A stretch of 20,119 bases of DNA from Dysgonamonadaceae bacterium (GTDB lineage: Bacteria; Bacteroidota; Bacteroidia; Bacteroidales; Azobacteroidaceae). The notes under the pieces were generated by a model, which was given only the letters and a program-made list of their open reading frames with translations, had not been told where the DNA came from and searched no databases. The position numbers were made by a program, and so were the translations under genes. The stretch covers positions 1-20,119 of the forward strand of contig JAIRMF010000142.1 of NCBI GenBank assembly GCA_031258895.1. The letters run 5' to 3'. Shown piece by piece: positions 1-6,447 of this stretch (position 1 is its first letter; every line of letters begins with the position of its first letter).

Positions 1-2
1 TC

Positions 3-626
3 CACTACAACAACGAACTAAATCCCCTGATATCACTCAACCCCGCAAAACGACACAACGAAAAGTTCTGGGCCGGCTGGCGCTGGTACAAAGAAACCGG
101 CGGCGGCTTTACTACAGACTGGGGCGCTCATGTGTTCGATATCGCTCAGTGGGCTCTACAAAAAGACGGTAGCGGGCCGGTAGAAGTAATTCCCCCCGGA
201 GTAAACGGCGCACAACATCTAACATATATCTATGGTAACGGAACTGTAATGACACAGGAACGTTGGGACGGCGATGAAAGAGGCTGCAAGTTCATTGGTG
301 AAAACGGATGGATAGCAGTAGCCCGCGGATACTACAAGTGTTCCAACCCCGCATGGCAATACGTGAAAAAACAAAGCGATGACGGAACGCCCTACGAAAC
401 AAGCGTCGGACACCAGGAAGATTTCATAAACGCCTGTCGCGAACGTAGCGAACCGGTCGCCAATGTAGAAATAGGACACAGCAGTTGCACCGTCTGTAAC
501 ATCGGTAATATTGCTATCGAACTCAATCGCGCACTCAAATGGAACCCCGAAATACAGCAATTTGTCGGAGATGACGAAGCAAACAGCCATTTAGTGCGAA
601 GATATGCCCCCGGATTCTCGCTCTAA
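3..626 (+). CDS. Gfo/Idh/MocA family oxidoreductase, C-terminal part (5' end outside the window)
   Basis: The reading frame is open from the first bases to the stop at 624-626, so only the C-terminal ~207 residues are present. The stretch GGGFTTDWGAHVFDIAQW resembles the C-terminal substrate-side segment of Gfo/Idh/MocA dehydrogenases, where an Asp and a His are conserved. The next ~160 residues would belong to the alpha/beta C-terminal domain (GENGWIAV, then the terminal helix with SSCTVCNIGNIAIELNRALKW). The N-terminal Rossmann NAD(P)-binding domain lies upstream and is not seen. Family members oxidise or reduce sugars and related compounds with NAD(P), and bacteroidal versions are often secreted or linked to glycan breakdown. 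The substrate cannot be told from this fragment. The internal ATG at 132 is only a methionine inside the protein, because clearly homologous sequence precedes it. Family assignment is fairly sure; function is open. Confidence 0.8.
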   Translation, partial: HYNNELNPLISLNPAKRHNEKFWAGWRWYKETGGGFTTDWGAHVFDIAQWALQKDGSGPVEVIPPGVNGAQHLTYIYGNGTVMTQERWDGDERGCKFIGENGWIAVARGYYKCSNPAWQYVKKQSDDGTPYETSVGHQEDFINACRERSEPVANVEIGHSSCTVCNIGNIAIELNRALKWNPEIQQFVGDDEANSHLVRRYAPGFSL

Positions 627-649
627 CAACATACAAAACTAAAGCAGAA

Positions 650-700
650 AACAAACGCTCCGGAAGTCAACGAAACATATTGACTGCCGGAGCGTATGTT
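650..700 (+). terminator. Long hairpin after the oxidoreductase gene
   Basis: Left arm 650-669 pairs with right arm 681-700, with only two mismatched positions and an 11-nt loop at 670-680. The core arms are CGCTCCGG (656-663) and CCGGAGCG (687-694). The downstream sequence is only moderately T-rich. It starts 24 nt after the oxidoreductase stop and ends just before the -33 element of cdaA, so it most likely separates the two transcription units. Confidence 0.7.
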
Positions 701-703
701 AGT

Positions 704-735
704 TTTGGTAGTAATTGTTTTTCATTGTAAGTTTG
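704..735 (+). promoter_or_regulatory. Bacteroidetes-type promoter for cdaA
   Basis: A -33 element TTTG (704-707) is followed after exactly 20 bp by TAAGTTTG (728-735), a full match to TAnnTTTG. The expected start of transcription near 741-743 gives a leader of about 25 nt before the cdaA ATG at 768. Confidence 0.75.
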
Positions 736-767
736 CATAACAATTCATAACAAAAGAACAAAAAACA

Positions 768-1571
768 ATGATATTCGCAATAGCGTTAGCCAATATATTT
801 TCAATAGTCTTCGCCGACATTCAGCTGCGAGACGTAATCGACGTCCTGCTGGTAGCTTTCTTCCTCTACGAAACACACCTGCTGATGAAAAAAACCGGCA
901 CAACTACAATATTCCTCGGCGTGCTCGCATTCATCGCTATCTGGGTGCTCGTTTCACATGTCTTCAAACTAAAACTGATGGGAGCAATACTCGATAAATT
1001 CATCAGCGTAGGGTTTATCTTGCTGGTAATAGTGTTTCAAAAAGAAATGCGTGAGTTCCTGCAAGCCTTAGGTTCAAACCGTGGATTCGGATTTATAAAA
1101 AAGCTGCTAAGCGCAAAAGATGGGGGAAGCGTAAAAAACAGACAGTCGGTCATGCCCGTAGTAATGGCGGTGATGGATATGGCTAAACGCAAAGAAGGTG
1201 CGCTAATCGCGTTCCAACGTGATATTCCACTCGAAAAATACATAGAAACGGGAGAGATCCTAAATGCCGACGTCAGCACACGCCTTATCGAAAGCATTTT
1301 TTTTAAGAACAGTCCGCTGCACGACGGGGCAATGATAATAGCCGGCGTAAAAATAAAAGCCGTCGGATGTATCCTACCGGTAGCCCAAAACCAAGACATT
1401 CCCAAACATCTAGGACTGCGACACCGCTCCGCCCTCGGCCTGGCTCAAGAAACAGACGCAATAGTAATAGTTGTCTCAGAAGAAAGCGGTCACATCTCTC
1501 TAACTCACAACGGTAATTTGCGCCTGAACATAACTGCCGACGACCTGCAAAAAGAACTGACCATCGAATAA
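768..1571 (+). CDS. cdaA: Diadenylate cyclase CdaA (c-di-AMP synthase), TIGR00159 family
   Basis: The enzyme makes cyclic di-AMP from two ATP at the inner face of the cytoplasmic membrane. The N-terminal third is hydrophobic, with segments at about residues 22-40, 45-66 and 78-91, as in CdaA-type cyclases. The cytoplasmic DAC domain follows, with both signature motifs: DGA at 186-188 (in LHDGAMII) and RHR at 218-220 (in LRHRSALGLA). The length of 267 residues is normal for the family. The start at 768 lies a short distance behind a good promoter and leaves the hydrophobic N-terminus intact. The stop and the next ATG share one base (TAATG), so it is probably translationally coupled to the TIGR02757 gene and cotranscribed with lpxB. 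In known systems c-di-AMP controls potassium and osmolyte transport and cell-wall balance; no c-di-AMP phosphodiesterase is in this window. Confidence 0.92.
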   Translation: MIFAIALANIFSIVFADIQLRDVIDVLLVAFFLYETHLLMKKTGTTTIFLGVLAFIAIWVLVSHVFKLKLMGAILDKFISVGFILLVIVFQKEMREFLQALGSNRGFGFIKKLLSAKDGGSVKNRQSVMPVVMAVMDMAKRKEGALIAFQRDIPLEKYIETGEILNADVSTRLIESIFFKNSPLHDGAMIIAGVKIKAVGCILPVAQNQDIPKHLGLRHRSALGLAQETDAIVIVVSEESGHISLTHNGNLRLNITADDLQKELTIE

Positions 1572-2335
1572 TGAGAGACGTTAAAAGCTTTTTGGACGAG
1601 CAGGTTCTAAGATTCAATACTCCTTCGTTCGTTGAAAATGACCCTGTACAGTTCCCGCGTCGATATGCAAGACTTCAGGACATTGAAATTGTTTCGTTTC
1701 TGATTGCAACTATTTCGTGGGGCAAACGTCCGATGATTCTTCGCAATGCAGAGCGGTTGCTTGCGCTATTAGGCGGTAGTCCGCTGGATTTTGTAATGAA
1801 TCGTGATTACCGTTCGCTTGGCAGTACAAATATTCATAGAACTTTTTTTGAGGATGATCTGGCATATATGTTGCGTGGGTTTCGGCATATTTACAAAAAA
1901 TATAACAGCGTAGAAGAAATGCTGAAATTGCGTAACATTGAACAGACAACGGCGCCGGTATGGGAACTTGCAAGGGTCTTATTTACAGAGATGCGGCAGG
2001 CTAATGACGGCAAGAGTAACAGTAAATGTTATCCGGCGAACTATGAAAAGAGTGCGTTGAAACGTATTAACATGGCTCTACGATGGTTAGTAAGAGACGA
2101 CGGGATTGTTGATCTGGGTATATGGAAAGCGATTAGCCCGGCCCGGTTATATATTCCTCTTGATATTCATGTAGGGAATGTCGCGCGTGAATTTGGCCTG
2201 TTGCGTCGCAAAAGCAATGATCGTCGTTCTGTAGAAGAACTCACGGCTGTTCTTCGGAAGTTTTGTCCGGAAGATCCTGTGAAGTATGATTTTGCACTGT
2301 TCGGGACCGGAATCACTAAACACAGTTCGTTATGA
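1571..2335 (+). CDS. TIGR02757 / DUF2400 family protein of unknown function
   Basis: The 254-residue protein fits the DUF2400 (TIGR02757) family, found in Bacteroidetes and some other Gram-negative phyla and not well characterised. Recognisable parts are the N-terminal RYARLQDIEIVSFLIATISW with the following GKRPMIL, and the C-terminal LYIPLDIHVGNVAREFGL and FALFGTGI. The segment LDIHVGNVAREFGLL (Asp198, His200) resembles the (V/L)DxHVxRV region of helix-hairpin-helix DNA glycosylases. A base-excision-like or nucleic-acid role is therefore my inference, not established. No signal peptide or membrane segment is visible, so it is probably cytoplasmic. It overlaps cdaA by one base and lpxB by four (ATGA), making the three genes a translationally coupled operon. 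Base use shifts here from the A/C-rich coding strand of cdaA towards G/T. Confidence 0.85.
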   Translation: MRDVKSFLDEQVLRFNTPSFVENDPVQFPRRYARLQDIEIVSFLIATISWGKRPMILRNAERLLALLGGSPLDFVMNRDYRSLGSTNIHRTFFEDDLAYMLRGFRHIYKKYNSVEEMLKLRNIEQTTAPVWELARVLFTEMRQANDGKSNSKCYPANYEKSALKRINMALRWLVRDDGIVDLGIWKAISPARLYIPLDIHVGNVAREFGLLRRKSNDRRSVEELTAVLRKFCPEDPVKYDFALFGTGITKHSSL

Positions 2336-3483
2336 GATATTTCATTGTAGCCGGAGAGGCTTCAGGCGACTTGCATGCATCCGGACTGATGAAGGCTCTT
2401 ATAGCCGGGGACAACGATGCTAAGTTCTGTTTTTTCGGTGGCAACTTGATGGAATCTGTTGGCGGGCGAATGCTGCGGCACTATCGCGAAATGGCTTTTA
2501 TGGGTTTTGTTCCTGTTTTGTTGCATTTGCCGAAGATACTGCTCAACATGATTGACTGTCGTCGAGCGATAAGGGATTTTTCTCCCGATTGCGTTATCTT
2601 AGTTGATTATCCGGGATTTAATTTGCGTATAGCAAGATACGTCAAGAACAGTTTGCATATTCCTGTCATTTACTACATTTCTCCTACCGTTTGGGCATGG
2701 AAAAGAGGCAGGATTAAGACTGTGAAAAAGTATGTAGACAGGATGTTGTGCATACTGCCTTTTGAGCCGGAATTTTATAAGCGTAACGGATATTTGGATG
2801 CGGTTTATGTAGGCAATCCTACGGTAGATGCAGTTGCTTTGTGGGCAGGCAGGGAGGAGTCTTTCGAGGAATTTTCGTTTGCGAACGCTTTATCAGGTAA
2901 GCCTGTCATTGCGATACTTGCCGGTAGCCGTCGCCAGGAGATACGGGATAATCTTCCTTCGATGCTGGAGGCGGCGTCGGATTTTGTGGACTGTCAGTTG
3001 GTTATTGCAGGCGCACCGTCTGTGGAGGCCGCATTTTATGAGCAGGTACAGTCGGGATGCAGGGCGAAAGCGACGGTAGTTTACGGTCAGACTTACCGGC
3101 TGTTACGGCAATCGAGGGCTGCTCTTGTCACCTCCGGCACTGCGACTCTGGAGGCTGCGTTGTTACGTGTCCCACAGGTCGTTTGTTACCGGACACGTCC
3201 CAAACATATTGCCGCCTTTATCTGGAAGCATTTTTTCGACGTCGAATATATCTCTCTGGTTAATCTGATTGCTGGCAGGGAGGTGGTTGTTGAGCTGTTC
3301 AACGAACGTTTTTCGGTTGAACGTATCGGTAAGGAGTTGCATCGGTTGTTGCATGACGGGGAACATGTGAGAGCTATTCAAGAAGGGTACGACGAGGTAG
3401 ATAAAAGGTTATGTTGCAAGGATGTATCTATCCGTGCGGCGGAGGTTGTTTTTTCATTTCTGGCCCACAGGAGCGGCCATTGA
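2332..3483 (+). CDS. lpxB: Lipid-A-disaccharide synthase
   Basis: LpxB joins UDP-2,3-diacylglucosamine to lipid X, forming the beta-1,6 disaccharide of lipid A. It is a GT-B fold glycosyltransferase (family GT19) on the inner face of the cytoplasmic membrane. The N-terminal signature VAGEASGDLHASGLMKAL is unmistakable. Further family blocks are ILVDYPGFNLRIARY, VIYYISPTVWAWKRGR, CILPFEPEFYK, YVGNPTVD, ILAGSRRQEI and the sugar-nucleotide region SGTATLEAAL with VCYRT. At 383 residues it is full length. The start overlaps the upstream stop as ATGA, so translation is probably coupled. The gene is G/T-rich on its coding strand. No hairpin terminator is evident right after the stop at 3481-3483. 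Its presence shows the cell makes lipid A. Confidence 0.95.
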   Translation: MRYFIVAGEASGDLHASGLMKALIAGDNDAKFCFFGGNLMESVGGRMLRHYREMAFMGFVPVLLHLPKILLNMIDCRRAIRDFSPDCVILVDYPGFNLRIARYVKNSLHIPVIYYISPTVWAWKRGRIKTVKKYVDRMLCILPFEPEFYKRNGYLDAVYVGNPTVDAVALWAGREESFEEFSFANALSGKPVIAILAGSRRQEIRDNLPSMLEAASDFVDCQLVIAGAPSVEAAFYEQVQSGCRAKATVVYGQTYRLLRQSRAALVTSGTATLEAALLRVPQVVCYRTRPKHIAAFIWKHFFDVEYISLVNLIAGREVVVELFNERFSVERIGKELHRLLHDGEHVRAIQEGYDEVDKRLCCKDVSIRAAEVVFSFLAHRSGH

Positions 3484-3575
3484 GAACACAGGACACATAA
3501 TTAACAATACCTGAAATTACCGGCGCCGCACGCTTTGTACATTATCGAGGGGTGTTATTTCCAAGCACATTACAC

Positions 3576-3594
3576 TTTTTTCAAGTTGAAAAAA
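3576..3594. repeat. Perfect 19-bp palindrome between lpxB and tadA
   Basis: TTTTTTCAAGTTGAAAAAA has two 9-bp arms that are exact reverse complements around a single central G at 3585. One central base is too little for an RNA hairpin loop without opening inner pairs, so it looks more like a DNA operator or a chance A/T-rich palindrome than a classical terminator. It lies 92 nt after the lpxB stop and 80 nt before the tadA -33 element. The rest of the 251-bp gap between lpxB and tadA shows only the tadA promoter. Confidence 0.45.
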
Positions 3595-3673
3595 TATTCT
3601 TCCGGAATACATTTAGACGTGCATAAAACGCAGCATGACAGGCGGAAATAATTTTTCAGTGCCTCCATGTCTA

Positions 3674-3705
3674 TTTGTCTGTCGCAACAAAAGATGCTAC
3701 CTTTG
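3674..3705 (+). promoter_or_regulatory. Bacteroidetes-type promoter for tadA
   Basis: TTTG (3674-3677) is followed after 20 bp by TACCTTTG (3698-3705), a perfect TAnnTTTG. The tadA ATG at 3735 is 29 nt after the box, giving a leader of about 20 nt. Confidence 0.75.
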
Positions 3706-3734
3706 TACCGTAAACCGTAAAAGTCAAAAAAAAT

Positions 3735-4217
3735 ATGCCCGAATTCCTCGACGATGAATACTTCATGAAACAAGCCCTCGCAGAGGCTGCACAAGCCCTC
3801 CGAAAAGACGAAATACCCGTCGGAGCCGTAATCGTATGCCAAAAACAAATAATCGCACGGGCGCACAACCTGACGGAAACCCTCAACGACGTCACTGCAC
3901 ATGCCGAAATGCAGGCAATAACCTCCGCAACAACAACATTAGGCGGAAAATACCTCACCGACTGTACAATATACGTAACTCTCGAACCGTGCCCAATGTG
4001 TGCCGGCGCACTCGCATGGGCACAAATCGCACGAATAGTCTATGCCGCCTCCGACCCAAAACGCGGATATAACGCAATAGCAAAAAATATCCCGCATCCG
4101 AAAACACAAGTCTCATGCGGCATCCTCGCAAAAGAAGCTGCCCTGATGATGAAAATTTTTTTTGAAAACAAAAGAATACGAGCTCAGTCTATAAACCGCC
4201 TCAATAAGCCCTCATAA
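3735..4217 (+). CDS. tadA: tRNA-specific adenosine-34 deaminase (nucleoside deaminase family)
   Basis: TadA deaminates the wobble adenosine of tRNA-Arg(ACG) to inosine, allowing one tRNA to read CGU, CGC and CGA. The zinc site is complete: His56 and catalytic Glu58 in HAEMQAI, plus Cys86 and Cys89 in EPCPMCAGAL. The N-terminal block EIPVGAVIV and the later IVYAASDPKRGY match the TadA branch rather than cytosine or riboflavin-pathway deaminases. At 160 residues the length is usual. The start at 3735 has a good promoter upstream and the expected N-terminal helix (EYFMKQALAEAAQAL). The 3' end overlaps the end of the convergent aguB gene by 34 bp. The coding strand is strikingly A/C-rich (in 3841-3900, A 23, C 20, G 11, T 6). 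A related guanine deaminase is possible but less likely. Confidence 0.88.
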   Translation: MPEFLDDEYFMKQALAEAAQALRKDEIPVGAVIVCQKQIIARAHNLTETLNDVTAHAEMQAITSATTTLGGKYLTDCTIYVTLEPCPMCAGALAWAQIARIVYAASDPKRGYNAIAKNIPHPKTQVSCGILAKEAALMMKIFFENKRIRAQSINRLNKPS

Positions 4218-5068
4218 GAATCTACCCTCCGATCCCGCAAAAAAGGCCACCAGCGACGTACCTCCTCCGAACGACCCAAATCAATCTCGGCAACAAGATT
4301 CTCCTCCGACACAGAAGACGCCTCGGCAATAATCTCGCCCTGCGGACCCGCAATAAAACTGCCGCCCCAAAAAGAAATCCCATTCGTCCGACCGGAAGGA
4401 TCGTCCTCCCGTCCAACCCTGTTGACCGAAATAACAGGCAAACCGTTGTTCACCGCATGAGCACGCTGAACAATCTTCCAGGATTCGTTCTGGCGACGCC
4501 TCTCATCCTCCGTGTCGGAAGACTCCCAGCCGATAGCGGTAGGATAAATCAACATCTCAGCCCCCGCAAGAGCCATCAGACGGGCCGCCTCGGAATACCA
4601 CTGATCCCAGCAGACAAGAACTCCAAGCCTCCCAACAGAGGTCGAAACAGGCCTGAACCCAAGATCGCCGGGGGTAAAATAAAACTTCTCGTAGTAGGCA
4701 GGATCGTCCGGTATGTGCATCTTACGGTATTTCCCCGCTATCTCGCCGTCCGAATCAAGAACTACCGCCGTGTTATGATACAGCCCAACAGCACGCTTCT
4801 CAAACAACGAAACAACAAGCACAATTCCGTGTCGGCGGGCAATCGCCCCAAAATATTTCGTCGAGGGGCCGGGAACAGTTTCCGCCAAATCAAAATTCAT
4901 CGGGTCTTCCGTTTGGCAGAAATACAGCGAATTGTGCAACTCCTGCAAAACAACCATCTGTGCACCCCGTTCCACACAATCGTCAATCCCGACGGAAAGC
5001 CTACTCATGTTCTCCGCCAAATCCCTCACAGCAGATTGCTGTACAAGTCCGACCTTAATCCTGTTCAT
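4184..5068 (-). CDS. aguB: Carbon-nitrogen hydrolase, probable N-carbamoylputrescine amidase
   Basis: This nitrilase-superfamily hydrolase probably converts N-carbamoylputrescine to putrescine, CO2 and ammonia, the last step of the agmatine route to polyamines. The catalytic triad is intact: Glu43 (LQELH), Lys116 (YRKMHIPD) and Cys153 (VCWDQWY). The sequences KMHIPDDPAYYEKFYFTPGD and CWDQWYSEAARLMAL, and the length of 294 residues, are close to the AguB branch. In many bacteria aguB sits next to agmatine deiminase (aguA), but no aguA is visible here, so the substrate is inferred from similarity alone. The gene reads leftwards and its last 34 bp overlap tadA on the other strand. A terminator after rpsT lies between it and rpsT, so it needs its own promoter; I see no convincing TAnnTTTG box in 5069-5116. 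Confidence 0.85.
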   Translation of the reverse strand: MNRIKVGLVQQSAVRDLAENMSRLSVGIDDCVERGAQMVVLQELHNSLYFCQTEDPMNFDLAETVPGPSTKYFGAIARRHGIVLVVSLFEKRAVGLYHNTAVVLDSDGEIAGKYRKMHIPDDPAYYEKFYFTPGDLGFRPVSTSVGRLGVLVCWDQWYSEAARLMALAGAEMLIYPTAIGWESSDTEDERRRQNESWKIVQRAHAVNNGLPVISVNRVGREDDPSGRTNGISFWGGSFIAGPQGEIIAEASSVSEENLVAEIDLGRSEEVRRWWPFLRDRRVDSYEGLLRRFID

Positions 5069-5116
5069 AATATGACTGATATGTTTATGCTACCAAAGAA
5101 AACCGTACGAAATCAC

Positions 5117-5151
5117 AAAAAAACATCAGGGGACGCAGAACCGGTCCCCTG
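5117..5151 (-). terminator. Intrinsic terminator of rpsT
   Basis: Reading leftwards, arms at 5151-5144 and 5134-5127 (CAGGGGAC and GTCCCCTG, perfect 8 bp) enclose a 9-nt loop. They are followed, after AT, by a T run (A run at 5117-5123 on the + strand). This is a textbook terminator, placed 67 nt beyond the rpsT stop and before aguB. Confidence 0.88.
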
Positions 5152-5217
5152 AAGAATCCCCTCGAATAAACCGAGAGCGCTAATTTTTACCAACTTAAAA
5201 ATAACAACAATTCCCTA

Positions 5218-5472
5218 TCAACCGAGCCTGTTTACATGCAACGCGAGTTTGGATTTCAGATTGCTTGCCTTGTTACGGTGGATAACGTTCTTCTTTGCCA
5301 GTTTATCCAGCATCGCGCTGACTTTTTTGTACGATTCCGACGCCTGCGTCTTGTCGCTCGTGGCACGCAACGCCTTCACCGCATTCCTCGCTGTCTTTGC
5401 ATAATAACGATTCCTCAACTTCCTCGACAGGGTCTGTCTGATTCGCTTTATCGACGATTTGTGATTTGCCAT
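5218..5472 (-). CDS. rpsT: 30S ribosomal protein S20
   Basis: S20 binds 16S rRNA early in assembly of the small subunit. The 84-residue, Lys/Arg-rich protein begins MANHKSSIKRIRQTLSRKLR and continues through NAVKALRA to the C-terminal KKNVIHRNKASNLKSKL, matching the S20 family over its full length. It starts 33 nt downstream of tRNA-Glu with no promoter box between them, so tRNA and mRNA probably share one transcript that is cut by tRNA processing. A clear intrinsic terminator follows at 5117-5151. In many bacteria S20 regulates its own translation, but nothing specific for that is visible here. Confidence 0.97.
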   Translation of the reverse strand: MANHKSSIKRIRQTLSRKLRNRYYAKTARNAVKALRATSDKTQASESYKKVSAMLDKLAKKNVIHRNKASNLKSKLALHVNRLG

Positions 5473-5505
5473 CTTCTAAAAACCTTATAATATTTATGTT
5501 CTTTG

Positions 5506-5577
5506 TAGTCCGTAGGGGAGTCGAACCCCTCTTTCAAGAATGAAAATCTTGCGTCCTAACCGATAGACGAACAGACC
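5506..5577 (-). tRNA. tRNA-Glu (anticodon UUC)
   Basis: On the minus strand the cloverleaf is complete: acceptor GGTCTGT (5577-5571) pairs with ACGGACT using two G-U pairs. The anticodon stem CAAGA/TCTTG is perfect, with loop TTTTCAT giving anticodon TTC. The T stem and the GTTCGACTC loop region are standard. The discriminator is A (5506) and CCA is not encoded. It lies directly upstream of rpsT and divergent from recO. Confidence 0.96.
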
Positions 5578-5599
5578 GTCATTTGCTCTTTTGCGGCTG

Positions 5600-5630
5600 C
5601 AAAACTAAAACATTTTTTTGAAACTGCAAA
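5600..5630 (-). promoter_or_regulatory. Promoter of the tRNA-Glu/rpsT unit
   Basis: Reading leftwards, TTTG (5630-5627) is followed after 19 bp by TAGTTTTG (5607-5600), a full TAnnTTTG match. Transcription should begin about 15 nt before the tRNA 5' end at 5577. No second box lies before rpsT. Confidence 0.75.
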
Positions 5631-5658
5631 ATATTCTCCGAAATTTTTATGATATTCG

Positions 5659-5666
5659 TAACTTTG
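5659..5666 (+). promoter_or_regulatory. -7 box of recO, unusually close to the start codon
   Basis: TAACTTTG matches TAnnTTTG. The recO ATG at 5674 begins only 7 nt after the box, where transcription itself would be expected to start. No clear -33 TTTG is seen at the right distance. Confidence 0.6.
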
Positions 5667-5673
5667 TACTCTC

Positions 5674-6402
5674 ATGCAGCACAAAACACAAGGAATTGTT
5701 CTCCATTCAACGCCTTACAGCGACCGTTTTTCAATAACGATTGTCTATACGGAAAAATTCGGGCGAATGTCTTACCTGACGATACGTACGGCCGGTCGCA
5801 GCAAATCGCAAATTCCAAAAGCTCTCCTCCATCCGTTAGCAACGCTTGACATGGTGGTCGAACATCAGAATTTGCGCGAAATTCAACGTATCAAAGAGGT
5901 GAAAATTCTCTTCCCGCTTATCACCCTGACGAGCAATCCCGTTAAAAACGCTATCGGATTGTTTATTGCGGAGCTTTTCGGTAAGGTAGTTCGCGAGATG
6001 CATCCTAATCGTGAATTATTCGGATTTTTTCTGCAATCGATACGAACGCTGGAGGAGACGGAAAAACCTTGTGCCAATTTCCATCTCGCTTTTATGCTTG
6101 AGTTGGGCGGTTATCTTGGCTTTACGCCGGACGGTGAGTCATATTTGGACGGTGCTTTTTTTGATTTACGGAACGGTCGTTTTACCGCATTAAGGCCTTC
6201 GCATCCCCATTTCCTGAATCCCGACGACAGTTACATTTTTTCTTTATTGATAAGGATGAATTACGCGAATATGCATGTATTTCGTTTTTTGGGCGACGAA
6301 CGCAGGACGATTGTTGAGCATATTTTGTCATATTACCGGTTGCATCTTGATAATTTTCCGGAGATCAAATCGGTTGGCGTTCTGCATGAAGTTTTCAGAT
6401 AG
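5674..6402 (+). CDS. recO: DNA repair protein RecO
   Basis: RecO works with RecR to load RecA onto single-stranded DNA coated with SSB during gap repair. The N-terminal MQHKTQGIVLHSTPYSDRFS and IVYTEKFGRMSYL are typical of the OB-fold domain of bacteroidal RecO and fix the start at 5674, since nothing family-like lies upstream. The remaining residues form the helical C-terminal domain (ELGGYLGFTPD, YFDLR-like FFDLRNGRF, then YRLHLDNFPEIKSVGVLHEVF). The protein has 242 residues, a normal length. No CxxC zinc motif is present, unlike some RecO proteins. The gene is divergent from tRNA-Glu/rpsT, and the tyrS promoter overlaps the region just after its stop. The -7 box sits so close to the ATG that the mRNA may be leaderless. 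Confidence 0.93.
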   Translation: MQHKTQGIVLHSTPYSDRFSITIVYTEKFGRMSYLTIRTAGRSKSQIPKALLHPLATLDMVVEHQNLREIQRIKEVKILFPLITLTSNPVKNAIGLFIAELFGKVVREMHPNRELFGFFLQSIRTLEETEKPCANFHLAFMLELGGYLGFTPDGESYLDGAFFDLRNGRFTALRPSHPHFLNPDDSYIFSLLIRMNYANMHVFRFLGDERRTIVEHILSYYRLHLDNFPEIKSVGVLHEVFR

Positions 6403-6414
6403 TAATAATATTAG

Positions 6415-6422
6415 TACTTTTG
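6415..6422 (+). promoter_or_regulatory. -7 box of tyrS
   Basis: TACTTTTG fits TAnnTTTG and lies 25 nt before the tyrS ATG and 12 nt after the recO stop. The expected -33 position (6392-6395) reads TTTT instead of TTTG, inside the end of recO. Confidence 0.6.
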
Positions 6423-6447
6423 CAGCTGTTTTTTTATTTGTAGGCAA

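Noticed and set aside
4457..5152. 231-residue open frame on the + strand
   Set aside because: It lies opposite aguB, which has a full catalytic triad and family match; the frame itself is basic, low in recognisable motifs and lacks a promoter.
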